Assembly: GCA_003762875.1 (NCBI GenBank)
Contig: RIBL01000016.1
Coordinates: 1 to 64,000 of the forward strand
Reading direction: 5' to 3'
From: Muribaculaceae bacterium Isolate-110 (HZI)
Lineage (GTDB): Bacteria; Bacteroidota; Bacteroidia; Bacteroidales; Muribaculaceae
Length of the DNA stretch: 64,000 nucleotides
The stretch's first letter is position 1; every line of letters starts with the position of its first letter. This document shows, one piece after another, positions 1 to 7,631 of the stretch. A program made the position numbers and the translations under genes. Under the pieces are notes generated by a model, which saw only the letters and a program-made list of their open reading frames with translations, was not told the origin of the DNA and did no database searches.

Positions 1-105
1 AGCTCCCTGCTTGTCAAGGAACATATCAAGGACTTGTTGACTCCAGAACCGGAGCCAGCACAAATAGCAAATTGCCATCCAACTCTTGACCTCGAATTTG
101 ATTAA
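1..105 (+). CDS. C-terminal fragment of an unidentified protein (cut by window edge)
   Basis: An open frame enters at base 1 and ends at TAA 103-105. It gives 34 residues with a proline/glutamate-rich stretch (TPEPEPAQ) and an acidic end (LDLEFD). I do not recognise the family. It converges on the relaxase gene of element 1 and is probably part of that element, whose outer end is beyond the window. The 143 bp between the two genes show only a weak AACACT/AGTGTT dyad near 105-135. Confidence 0.5.
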   Translation, partial: SSLLVKEHIKDLLTPEPEPAQIANCHPTLDLEFD

Positions 106-248
106 CACTTTTTAAGAGACACTAGTGTTGCGACTCCTTGATTTCGGTACACGTACCGTTGATTGTGCTGAGGTCTTCAGCGATGTTTTGGAGAATATTC
201 TCCGAGAAATTTTCAGGATTTTCTTTCATGCTTTTTCAGTTTTTGAAA

Positions 249-1223
249 TTACACACTTCTGCCTCTTTTTCTCTTTTGACGGCGTTTCATCTCGTTGATA
301 AAAGCCTCTTCTTCCGGGTCGTAGGCGGGACCGACTTGGAAGAGGCCACCGAGTGCGTTGCCGAGTCCTTCGACCATATCGGCACCGGCTTCGATGATTT
401 TTGCTGCGGCACCCGGTTCCTGTTTAGGCTGCTGCCGCATCGGTTTGGGCGAGGGCGATGCCGGCTGGGACTGCCGTTTTTTGTTCCAGTCAAGAGCCTT
501 GCAGATGACATCGTAGGAGCATCTGCCGTTGCGGTCAACCTGCGAAGCCTTGAACTTTTGCCCGTCTTTGAAATAGGAAAGACCATCGACTTCGGTAGAA
601 CCCCGCCGGAATTTTTTCCTGACGGTAATGCCTTTTTGTGCGAGTTCGCGCTGAAAAGTAGTCCAGTCCTTTGCCGATCTTTTGGCGGCTTGAACGGCGA
701 GATAAATCTCCTGTCGGATTTTCGGCCGTCCTTTCAAACTTTGGGCTTTCACATTGTCTTTGTTCTCGCCGTAGGTCAGACCATACTTCCTTTTCATCTC
801 GTCGCAGATTTCGTTGTTGCGGTAATACTCGAAACTGTCGCTTACACATTTGCCGTTATTATCCACCCGATTATAGACGATGTGGCAGTGCGGATGCTCC
901 TTGTCGAGATGCCGGACAATGATAAACTGGGTGTTTTTGATGCCCATTTTATCCATATATTCCAGCGCGAGCTTCACCATAAATTCATCGCTCATGCGCT
1001 CGGCATCTTTAGGAGAATAGGACAACGAGATGTGTCCGCACCAGTGTCTGACCCTGCTGTTGAGGTGCCGCTGACACTCAAAACCGTCGATAATATTTTT
1101 CGGAGTGTCGGTCAACAGACCCTCTGAATAGAGCAGACGGGCCTCTTTGTTTTTCTCTTTCAGCGCGAGAGCATACTCCACGCAGCCCGAAAAACAGCTT
1201 CCTTTAGTTATGCCTCCAATCAT
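249..1223 (-). CDS. Relaxase / mobilization nuclease (MobA/VirD2-like), element 1
   Basis: 324 aa. Relaxases nick the transfer origin and stay bound to the 5' end during conjugal transfer. The histidine metal-binding motif is visible as RHLDKEHPHCH at residues 104-114 (H105, D107, H110, H112, H114). The length suits mobilizable-element relaxases, which depend on a co-resident conjugation apparatus. The C-terminal third is basic and proline/glutamine-rich, and the last residues are KRRQKRKRGRSV. The ATG lies inside the end of mobC (20-bp overlap), so the two are translationally coupled. The element 2 relaxase (26980-27915) is a divergent paralog with the same motif and the same basic GRSV end. 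Confidence 0.93.
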   Translation of the reverse strand: MIGGITKGSCFSGCVEYALALKEKNKEARLLYSEGLLTDTPKNIIDGFECQRHLNSRVRHWCGHISLSYSPKDAERMSDEFMVKLALEYMDKMGIKNTQFIIVRHLDKEHPHCHIVYNRVDNNGKCVSDSFEYYRNNEICDEMKRKYGLTYGENKDNVKAQSLKGRPKIRQEIYLAVQAAKRSAKDWTTFQRELAQKGITVRKKFRRGSTEVDGLSYFKDGQKFKASQVDRNGRCSYDVICKALDWNKKRQSQPASPSPKPMRQQPKQEPGAAAKIIEAGADMVEGLGNALGGLFQVGPAYDPEEEAFINEMKRRQKRKRGRSV

Positions 1224-1569
1224 AAGACAGCCTTGTATAAAGAGTTTTTATCTCCTTGCTCATACCTTTGAGAGACCACTCCACGAGTTTGAAACCCGCT
1301 TCGTTGGCTTTCTTTGCAAGCTGATTCAGATTGTTCGCCATGCTCCCTATCTGCCGTAGAATCGACATATCTTCGGGTGTGGCTACTGCCGTAACCTTGG
1401 CGTTGAGCAGAGCGTGACGCCAGAAGTCTGATAACTTTCTGCCGGATTTTCGACAGTTTTCCTGCACGGTATGATATTGTTCTTCATTGAGCCTGACACT
1501 GACAACGTATGATTTGCCAGACTTCTCGGTTGCTCCCGGAGGAGCTTTCTTTCTTCTTGTGAATGTCAT
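1204..1569 (-). CDS. mobC: MobC-type relaxosome accessory protein, element 1
   Basis: 121 aa. It begins with a basic region followed by a ribbon-helix-helix-like stretch (SYVVSVRLNEEQY, about residues 20-32). The C-terminal half contains MANNLNQLAKKANEAG, the MobC signature. MobC proteins bind near oriT and help the relaxase to nick. It overlaps the relaxase start by 20 bp and is preceded by a dyad at 1633-1683 that may be oriT. The element 2 counterpart (27912-28271) has the matching MKNNLNQTAHVANRDG segment. Confidence 0.9.
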   Translation of the reverse strand: MTFTRRKKAPPGATEKSGKSYVVSVRLNEEQYHTVQENCRKSGRKLSDFWRHALLNAKVTAVATPEDMSILRQIGSMANNLNQLAKKANEAGFKLVEWSLKGMSKEIKTLYTRLSYDWRHN

Positions 1570-1632
1570 TGTCTTGGGATTTTGAGATTCGACATTGTGA
1601 CCATCGGGAACGGACTCCAGCCGCCCGGTAAC

Positions 1633-1683
1633 GGAGGATGCAAGGTCGGAAATGTTTACATTGCCACTACCTTGCTATCCTCC
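1633..1683. repeat. Imperfect inverted repeat upstream of mobC, candidate oriT
   Basis: GGAGGATGCAAGGT (1633-1646) pairs with ACCTTGCTATCCTCC (1669-1683), with one extra base in the right arm and a small inner AATG/CATT hairpin. It lies in the 185-bp gap between mobC and the DUF3408 gene, where mobilizable elements often keep oriT. The arm GCAAGGT resembles the GCAAGTT arm at the same relative place in element 2 (28343-28409). A regulatory role or terminator is the alternative. Confidence 0.4.
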
Positions 1684-1754
1684 TATTCCTTACAGAATAT
1701 CCGGATACCGGCGTTGCCGATGGCTTCGCCATTTTCACTGCCTTGGGGCAGTGG

Positions 1755-2165
1755 TCAGAACGATTTACTGATTAGGGTGAACCAGCCTTCATAGTTGGCG
1801 GCGTTATTGTCAAGATGCTCATTGATGATATGCTCGACAAAGTTGCTGACGCTGTAGCCGGGACCACCGAAGAATCGGGCAGTGCGCTCGACACGGTCAA
1901 ACGTCTCATTGCTGATGGCTACCTGATGCTTGTTGTCCTTGCCGAGTTTAATCGGGGCAAAGAAGGCGGTGCGGTAATCTTCGAGTTCGCTCTTGCGCTG
2001 CTTGGCGGTGGGACGGGTTGATTTGGACTGAACGGTTTCGCTCTGTTCGGCGATTGGCTGAACTTCGGGATTGGTAGAATTTTCCATAGTTTCAGAGAAA
2101 ATTGAATTGTTAGACATATCAGTCATTTCGGATGACTGAGGATTCGAGATTTTTGATTGTGCCAT
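1755..2165 (-). CDS. DUF3408-type mobilizable-element protein
   Basis: 136 aa. The N-terminal 60 residues look disordered (Ser/Gln/Glu-rich). The C-terminal part has the pattern of DUF3408 proteins of Bacteroides conjugative and mobilizable elements: a conserved VAISNETFDRVERTARFFGG segment followed by a helix ending in the IINEHLDN region. The molecular role is not established; a DNA-partition or transfer-accessory role is usually suspected from context. It is separated by one base from the toprim-like gene upstream and lies 185 bp before mobC. Element 2 has no copy. Confidence 0.65.
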   Translation of the reverse strand: MAQSKISNPQSSEMTDMSNNSIFSETMENSTNPEVQPIAEQSETVQSKSTRPTAKQRKSELEDYRTAFFAPIKLGKDNKHQVAISNETFDRVERTARFFGGPGYSVSNFVEHIINEHLDNNAANYEGWFTLISKSF

Positions 2166-2166
2166 T

Positions 2167-2952
2167 TCATTCAGATTTTAGTGAGCTTTCGCTCGGTTTG
2201 TATTCTTCGATGCCTACGAGTTCCAGCTTTAGCGCGTCAACGAGTTGCCGCAGTGCCGGATTACGTTGCATCATTTGTTCAAGGATTCCGTGTGGAGTTT
2301 GCTCGGCTATCAGGAAGTCGGCAATGTCAAGACCTTGTTCACGCTGCTCATCAGTGGCCATCTGTTCAAGCGATTCAAACAGAGTTGCCTTTATTCCCGA
2401 ATCATCGAATAGCGTCAGCTTCTTGCGCCAATCGTCAGTAGCGTTAAGGTCGGGCACCAACATCACCTCTCTGCCTCGGAGTGCTTGGATTGCCTCGCGG
2501 TTGAGACAACTGCACTTGCCGCCTGTGGCGAGCCACAGATATTGCGGGAGGTAATGTGTTGCGAGTATTGCCGTCTTCTCACTCTCCACAATGGCAACCG
2601 GCTTGTCGCGGATGTATGGGAGCAGATGCTCACCGAAGAAACATTGGGTTAACTTGAAGTCGGGCAATCTCAATACCGAGTGTACCCAGTTGATGTGTGG
2701 GAACGGCTCCTGCACACGATGTCCGGTCAATCGGTCATACAGCATAATCTTTCCGCCACGGACTTCACCGTCAGCCGCGATTTGCCAGAACACCGTGGCA
2801 CCTTGCCAATGCTTTGATGTGCCTACGCGATACATTTCCATCAATCGCCGTGCTTCATCACTTCCAATTATCGCCGCCACGAAAGCGAAGAGATTGTTTC
2901 GGTCGTAGCCACGCATGGTGGCCGCCACCATTGCATCATCAATCCTGCTCAT
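2167..2952 (-). CDS. DUF6371/toprim-like protein, apparently lacking the N-terminal zinc finger
   Basis: 261 aa. The middle and C-terminal parts match toprim-like proteins found beside DUF3987 ATPases on Bacteroidetes elements. GTSKHWQGATVFWQI is near residue 43, and VAIVESEKTA starts the toprim-like core (acidic VESEK near residue 118, then LVPDLNATDD near 158). Family members I know usually start with a Cys-rich zinc-binding segment of about 60 residues; this frame starts just after where that would end. The start overlaps the DUF3987 gene by 14 bp. It could act with DUF3987 in replication priming (inference). Confidence 0.6.
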   Translation of the reverse strand: MSRIDDAMVAATMRGYDRNNLFAFVAAIIGSDEARRLMEMYRVGTSKHWQGATVFWQIAADGEVRGGKIMLYDRLTGHRVQEPFPHINWVHSVLRLPDFKLTQCFFGEHLLPYIRDKPVAIVESEKTAILATHYLPQYLWLATGGKCSCLNREAIQALRGREVMLVPDLNATDDWRKKLTLFDDSGIKATLFESLEQMATDEQREQGLDIADFLIAEQTPHGILEQMMQRNPALRQLVDALKLELVGIEEYKPSESSLKSE

Positions 2953-4351
2953 CGGTAGTAACTTTGTTAGCGGAGTAACACGACAGCTTCTTATACCACC
3001 CTTGGCGTATTCGCCGGAAGAGAGTGTTGAGATTGCGGGTGAGAAACATCTTGAAGGTATGGTCTTTCATCCCGAACCGCTCGGCTATACGGATGCCGTC
3101 AGCGGTTGAAAATTCCTCTGTGAGATGTTCATACACTGTGCGGTGGAGTTCATTCAGTTTCTCCTCGCTGATACAGGTGAGTACACTGAGCGCATTGCCC
3201 CGGAAATATTCAGCCAGTTCAATTGCTCCTGCCACGTCTTTATCGTCGATGACAGAGGGGCTAGGCTCCCCGTCGCTGACTGCCCAGCGAACAATACGGA
3301 GTATCAGACAGAACCGGAGTACATAGATTTCGAGCTTGCAGAAGAAACTGACCACATTGTCGCTCATCTCATTATCGCATAGCGCGGCGTTCTCATGTTG
3401 CCACTCATAAAGTCTGCGCTTGGCATCCGCAGTGAACCGCATGACAGTGGGCATAGGCTCCTTCTCCTCGTTGACCACACACTCCACTGAAAGAAGCCGG
3501 TTGAGTATGCGCTCCCATTCACGGTTGAGGTCGTCGCGTACTTCATCCTCGTTCCATCTCGGTTTGCCGTTGCTCTTGGTCATTGCAAAGAGTATGCGGT
3601 CAATGAAACCGTTGGCTGCTCTCTCACCGTTGGCAAGTTCGGTGAGAAGACGTTTTTGGATTGTTCCGACCACCGAGATGAACGGACGCTTGATGAAGAT
3701 GGAGTTCTGACAATTCTTGCGGTCTGACATTGTAGTGCTGCCGTTGAAAGCCGAAAGCCAGAATTGTTCTTCCGAGCCGGTGTTGTAACGTGTGAAGTTC
3801 TTGAACCATGCCGACAACTCATCAATCCATAGGCATAAGCCACGAGGATTGTGGGAGTGAATGGCACTGAGACCCTCCTGCGTCACGTCCGACACGAGGT
3901 AGCGCAGACGCTTAGGCTCTTTCGGGAATTCCTCCAGTCCGGCACTGATGCGTTCTTTGCGACTCATCGCTATAGCCTGCTGATACTCGCAATGCTTTTT
4001 CTGAAACTCTTGGTTGTTTTTCCAGTCAGCATTGACTAACGGGCGCATCACGAAAGTAAGCGGGTGCGATTTACAATCTCCGGGGCGTCCGACAATCGCG
4101 ATATACACGATTGCCGATTCCTGCCAGTTGCGTTTCACCTCGATTCGGTGTGTATTGCCGATTGCCACAGATATGGCGGCAATCATAGCCGATGCCGTGT
4201 AGTCAATCGGAAAACCACAGGTGGTGTTGAGTTCGAGGATAATCCTTTGCATCTTGGCGGGGAACACATGTACCGGGAAATCACTGTCGGATGTCTTGGC
4301 GTGATTCATCAACGCGCTGATCACAGAGTCCGGGGTAATATTCTTTTCCAT
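2939..4351 (-). CDS. DUF3987 ATPase (primase/helicase-like), element 1
   Basis: 470 aa. The N-terminal half holds a Walker-A-like loop, VGRPGDCKSHPL (G88 to S95), and a conserved CLWIDELSAWFKNF segment near residue 173 that fits a Walker B role. DUF3987 proteins are thought to be replication-associated ATPases of mobile elements and phages. The C-terminal half is helical with a winged-helix-like end (IAERFGMKDHTFKMFL). Element 2 carries a close paralog of 455 aa (28631-29998) with the same WFKNF/WVKNFNRYN, GSEEQFWLS and SVVGTIQKR blocks. Downstream is the toprim-like gene, overlapping by 14 bp. Confidence 0.85.
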   Translation of the reverse strand: MEKNITPDSVISALMNHAKTSDSDFPVHVFPAKMQRIILELNTTCGFPIDYTASAMIAAISVAIGNTHRIEVKRNWQESAIVYIAIVGRPGDCKSHPLTFVMRPLVNADWKNNQEFQKKHCEYQQAIAMSRKERISAGLEEFPKEPKRLRYLVSDVTQEGLSAIHSHNPRGLCLWIDELSAWFKNFTRYNTGSEEQFWLSAFNGSTTMSDRKNCQNSIFIKRPFISVVGTIQKRLLTELANGERAANGFIDRILFAMTKSNGKPRWNEDEVRDDLNREWERILNRLLSVECVVNEEKEPMPTVMRFTADAKRRLYEWQHENAALCDNEMSDNVVSFFCKLEIYVLRFCLILRIVRWAVSDGEPSPSVIDDKDVAGAIELAEYFRGNALSVLTCISEEKLNELHRTVYEHLTEEFSTADGIRIAERFGMKDHTFKMFLTRNLNTLFRRIRQGWYKKLSCYSANKVTTDEQD

Positions 4352-4355
4352 AGGC

Positions 4356-4742
4356 TCAGAAATTATAGCCCCCGCGGGGACGGCGTTTCATACCAGCAGT
4401 GATAGCCGCTGCGGTTTCGGCGAGGGATGGAGCGGCGGAGTGTTTGCGACCGCCTTCGATCCAGGCATAGATTTCGTCCTCATAGAAATAGAGGAGCTTG
4501 CCGCGCTTGTAGCTCGGAATGGGATCATTCGGAGCCTTGACCGCACGGTAGAGGGTAGAAAGTGACTTGCCTATTATCTGGCAAGCTTCTTTCGCATACA
4601 CGAGTCTGCGTGAAGGCTTGGACTGTTTGGAGTGGCTGGCGATGCCTGCCTTTTCAAGTAGGTCAAGCACTCGGTCGAGTTTCTCGGAGAGACCGCTTAC
4701 CACATGTGGCAGCTGGTCGAAAGTTGGTGTTGATGTTTCCAT
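4356..4742 (-). CDS. Small helix-turn-helix (excisionase-like) protein, element 1
   Basis: 128 aa from the ATG at 4742. A longer frame to 4826 exists, but METSTPTFDQLPHVVSG aligns with the start of the element 2 homolog (METSISFDKLPEAVTY), so the inner start was chosen. Residues 1-45 form a helical, probably oligomerising region. Residues 50-105 are a MerR/excisionase-type HTH (YAKEACQIIGKSLSTLYRAV, then a wing ending in FYEDEIYAWI). The C-terminus is basic (KRRPRGGYNF). It is 4 bp upstream of DUF3987 and probably controls that operon or acts in excision or replication. Confidence 0.75.
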   Translation of the reverse strand: METSTPTFDQLPHVVSGLSEKLDRVLDLLEKAGIASHSKQSKPSRRLVYAKEACQIIGKSLSTLYRAVKAPNDPIPSYKRGKLLYFYEDEIYAWIEGGRKHSAAPSLAETAAAITAGMKRRPRGGYNF

Positions 4743-4874
4743 ATCAGTACGGTGTTGAATTGTTTTTGGAAATAGAACCGCACTGATTGAAAGTGAGTTG
4801 ATGGTGAAATAAATAACCATGCTCACTTCCTAAAATAACCGATTGGCAAGTGTTAACGCTTTGAAAATCAGACG

Positions 4875-4988
4875 ATATTTCTTGGAAATATTTGTATGGT
4901 GATTTAATCAAAGATTAGGTGAATTTGTGGTTATTTTGAGTAATAACCATAGATGACTTTCGCCAGTGTGAAAAGTTGAGTAATTTTG
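4875..4988 (+). promoter_or_regulatory. Promoter region of the GNAT gene with two dyads
   Basis: TAATTTTG at 4981-4988 matches the Bacteroidetes -7 consensus TAnnTTTG, 20 bp before the GNAT start codon. Upstream are two dyads: ATATTTC-TTG-GAAATAT (4875-4891) and GGTTATT/AATAACC (4929-4948). The region also lies between the divergent HTH gene and GNAT, so the HTH protein is a plausible ligand (inference). Confidence 0.5.
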
Positions 4989-5008
4989 TACCATAAATCG
5001 AACTCATT

Positions 5009-5533
5009 ATGATATATATCGAAACTGAACGACTTATTTTACGTTCATGGAAACCGGAAGATTTGCCTTTGTTCATTGCAATGAACAAGGACGTTCGCGT
5101 TATGCGTTATTTTCCGGCAATTCTAAATGATTCCGAGACGGAGGCATTTTACAGACGGATACAGAATGAGTTCAGTCAAAAGGATTGGGGGCTCTATGCT
5201 TTGGAAATAAAGTCTACAGGGGAGTTTATCGGATATGTTGGACTGCATGAGATTGGTTTCGATGCAGACTTCACTCCCGGAGTTGAAATAGGGTGGCGTC
5301 TTGCCGCTGATTATCACAATCAGGGATATGCAACCGAAGCCGCCAAAGCTGTGCTGAGTCTGGCAAAGAGTGCGGGAATTGAAAGGCTGTTTTCTTTCAC
5401 TGCAAAGATAAATGCCCCGTCAGAGCGTGTGATGCAAAAGATTGGAATGGTAAAGGCCGGAGAGTTCAGGCATCCTAATCTGTCGGATGATTCTCCGCTG
5501 TGTGTTCATGTGCTTTATAAGCTTGATTTATAA
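5009..5533 (+). CDS. GNAT N-acetyltransferase, RimJ/RimL-like
   Basis: 174 aa. It opens with the family hallmark ETERLILRSWKPEDL. The acetyl-CoA-binding region follows at residues 93-120, where EIGWRLAADYHNQGYATEAA gives the Q/R-x-x-G-x-A-like loop (here NQGYATEA), then FTAKINAPSERVMQKIGM. This group acetylates N-terminal or side-chain amines of proteins or small molecules; the substrate cannot be told. It is the only plus-strand gene in this part of element 1, has its own promoter, and is flanked by a terminator, so it is likely independent cargo. Confidence 0.85.
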   Translation: MIYIETERLILRSWKPEDLPLFIAMNKDVRVMRYFPAILNDSETEAFYRRIQNEFSQKDWGLYALEIKSTGEFIGYVGLHEIGFDADFTPGVEIGWRLAADYHNQGYATEAAKAVLSLAKSAGIERLFSFTAKINAPSERVMQKIGMVKAGEFRHPNLSDDSPLCVHVLYKLDL

Positions 5534-5539
5534 CAAAAG

Positions 5540-5575
5540 GGCGAATAACCATGACAAAAGTCACGGCTATTCGCC
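5540..5575. terminator. Hairpin terminator between convergent genes
   Basis: GGCGAATAACC (5540-5550) pairs with GGCTATTCGCC (5565-5575) with one mismatch, and an inner TGAC/GTCA pair extends the stem. It sits 7 bp after the GNAT stop and before the end of the minus-strand membrane gene, so it may serve both directions. Confidence 0.6.
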
Positions 5576-5600
5576 AATACTATACCGGAAAGTTCCCTTG

Positions 5601-7007
5601 TTATTTCCTATTCTTCTTTTTAGCAGCCTCTAATTTGGCTTTAACCTCTTCCTCTGCCAATCTCTTGGGGATAATGTCGAGATTAATGGTCTTATAGCGT
5701 TTATAATGCTCGAAAAGATAATTCATTTCTTTGGCAGAGAGTAAAGGAATGCGGTCTTTCCCCGGATTCCTATCGGCAAGTTTCGCAATAATAGTTCCTA
5801 CCTGCACGGTGCCGAAACTTTCAGCAAATACATTCTTGATGAATAAGGCGATGTTTTCGCCTTTCAGTTTCAGGAATTTCCCGACATTATAGCCAAGATG
5901 CTTCAGGTCTTCTTTTGACAGGTGATTGCTCCGTAGCTGAACAGTATCGAACCGGGCTAACGGATTGACTGTCCAGATTTTTGCATTATTGTGTAGTTTG
6001 TCCAGTTCGTGAGACTCCATGAACTGTTCCATCGTATGTGTAATATATGCACAGATAAACGACACTTGTTCAAGATTATATAGTTCTTCGTGACGTTTTA
6101 GTTCGTTAAACGCCTCATCACATCGCTGTTTTCGTGTCATTATCTCCTCATGCGATTCGATATTGTCTTTGTGTTTCTCATAAAAATCACAAATTGGACC
6201 CATGTCCTCAAGATAATACACCGAACCATCGGGAGTAACGTAAACCTCTTGCTCTGTTTCCTCTATCAAAGTGGACCCGTCCGGATTCTTGTGAACATCC
6301 TGAATGCATACCGATGAGAAGAAACCTACATCTTCATCATATTCCCGCTTCTTTTGAATGCGGGTAACTCCGTGCTCATGGTCATAACGCTCCTCATCTG
6401 TCATAGAGTCAAGATATACGTTGTATGCTTCCTCAAGTTCAGCATCATAGTCTCTCGAATCATTATATGATTTCTCAATCATAATCTCATCGTCAGATAA
6501 TTCCATGCCTACATAAGCCTCTTCTCCATCAGGGAAACGTATATGACGCATACCGTCTACAATTTCCAATACCTCAAACGGTCGGTTTTCATTCATGGGA
6601 ATGGCGACTTTCGATTCTCCTTTGTTCTCTGCTACACAAGCAGTTTCTGGAATCGGCGTTGAGCATTGCTCCTGTATTTCCGGCACATCTGTCGTGGATA
6701 CCGAGACCTTTTCACCGGTCGGTGTCTCGGCAATAGCCATGACTTCACGGCGGCGAAAAAGAGTCGAGAGGCGGTTGAACACATCTTCGATTACCGATTG
6801 AAAACCGCAATAAAGGCCGATTGAGAGGACAAAGAAAACGGCAAAGAGTATATTGCCGGTAAATAGGTCTGTGCCAAAACGATGAATGGCGGCGTGACGA
6901 CCAAGTAAAGCCATGATGCTACATCCGGCAACAACGGCACTCCAGATAAAAATTTTGTCCCGGGTAGGGGGAGTATAGCTCCTCGTGCGCTGGGGCGTAT
7001 TTCTCAT
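5601..7007 (-). CDS. Two-TM membrane protein of unknown function, element 1
   Basis: 468 aa from the ATG at 7007; a TTG two codons upstream is less likely. Two hydrophobic helices lie near residues 19-37 and 50-70, followed by a long, acidic soluble region (Asp/Glu-rich, residues 100-290). A helical C-terminal domain ends in a basic tail (KKKNRK). The C-terminal domain resembles that of the element 2 membrane protein (30581-31774): LSKEDLKHLGYNVGKFL aligns with ITKTDLYHYGWNMQQLF, followed by matching FIKNVFAESF/FLQSTFHEHF blocks. Both sit between the integrase and the small HTH gene, so this is a conserved backbone gene of the element family. Function unknown. Confidence 0.7.
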   Translation of the reverse strand: MRNTPQRTRSYTPPTRDKIFIWSAVVAGCSIMALLGRHAAIHRFGTDLFTGNILFAVFFVLSIGLYCGFQSVIEDVFNRLSTLFRRREVMAIAETPTGEKVSVSTTDVPEIQEQCSTPIPETACVAENKGESKVAIPMNENRPFEVLEIVDGMRHIRFPDGEEAYVGMELSDDEIMIEKSYNDSRDYDAELEEAYNVYLDSMTDEERYDHEHGVTRIQKKREYDEDVGFFSSVCIQDVHKNPDGSTLIEETEQEVYVTPDGSVYYLEDMGPICDFYEKHKDNIESHEEIMTRKQRCDEAFNELKRHEELYNLEQVSFICAYITHTMEQFMESHELDKLHNNAKIWTVNPLARFDTVQLRSNHLSKEDLKHLGYNVGKFLKLKGENIALFIKNVFAESFGTVQVGTIIAKLADRNPGKDRIPLLSAKEMNYLFEHYKRYKTINLDIIPKRLAEEEVKAKLEAAKKKNRK

Positions 7008-7011
7008 AAGC

Positions 7012-7062
7012 AAACAGTGGATTAAAATTTTATGTCTTTATAGACAATTTAATCCACTGTTT
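7012..7062. terminator. Long hairpin between two minus-strand genes
   Basis: A 15-bp perfect inverted repeat (7012-7026 against 7048-7062; AAACAGTGGATTAAA) contains an inner TGTCT/AGACA stem. It begins 5 bp upstream of the membrane-protein start and lies 29 bp after the end of the 178-aa gene. It is probably a terminator or attenuator. A poly-U tract on the minus strand is weak. Confidence 0.5.
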
Positions 7063-7090
7063 TGTTCAGCACTCAAGAGTTAATATGAAA

Positions 7091-7627
7091 TCAATCCCAC
7101 CAGCTTCGCATAAAGTAAAGCCTGAGTGTATGGTAGATATGCCATGCCTTTTCAACTCTCAGATGTGATTGCCACAGTGCGCCATCTTTACTATCTGTAT
7201 ATCTGGACAATTCTATCTTACTAAAACGCATGGCATTTTTGTAATTCACATAAACCGGAATTGTGTAGTATGATTCAGGATCGTCTTCAATTTCATACAA
7301 ATTCTCCTTGCTTTCACTTTTTACTAAGTTAAAAGGCTTGCCGACACGTTCGCTACATCCGTCCTCTTCTATAATGTCCAACAACCTTATAGCAAGATTA
7401 AGGCGTTCAATATCACGCTCGGCGTACAGATGATTATGGAAATGAGCTATTGAATCGCGCACTCGGCTTATCTGATGCCGTTCAACAGCGAGAATGCTTG
7501 AATAATCAAAGTCATAGATACGACGTGATATATTGAAATAGGAAAACCATCTTCCGATATTCTCCAAAAATCTGCGGACGCTAAGATCCTTGGCACGATA
7601 GTATAGTCGTATAATTCTATTTCTCAT
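7091..7627 (-). CDS. Unidentified 178-aa protein, partner of the AAA/DUF4143 ATPase
   Basis: 178 aa, basic N-terminus, mostly helical by composition and rich in aromatic residues (IGRWFSYF near 25, YDFDYSS near 38, a WHIYHTLRLYFMRSWWD end). No signal peptide, TM helix or known motif is visible. It starts 4 bp after the end of the ATPase gene, so the two form a unit. It has no counterpart in element 2. I do not recognise the family. Confidence 0.6.
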   Translation of the reverse strand: MRNRIIRLYYRAKDLSVRRFLENIGRWFSYFNISRRIYDFDYSSILAVERHQISRVRDSIAHFHNHLYAERDIERLNLAIRLLDIIEEDGCSERVGKPFNLVKSESKENLYEIEDDPESYYTIPVYVNYKNAMRFSKIELSRYTDSKDGALWQSHLRVEKAWHIYHTLRLYFMRSWWD

Positions 7628-7631
7628 TTAG

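Noticed and set aside
138-1127. 329-aa plus-strand frame opposite the element 1 relaxase
   Set aside because: It is fully antisense to a relaxase with clear catalytic motifs, starts at TTG, and its sequence has no known pattern.
4743-4826. N-terminal extension of the small HTH protein to 4826
   Set aside because: The element 2 homolog aligns from METS onward and the extra residues look like translated promoter region.
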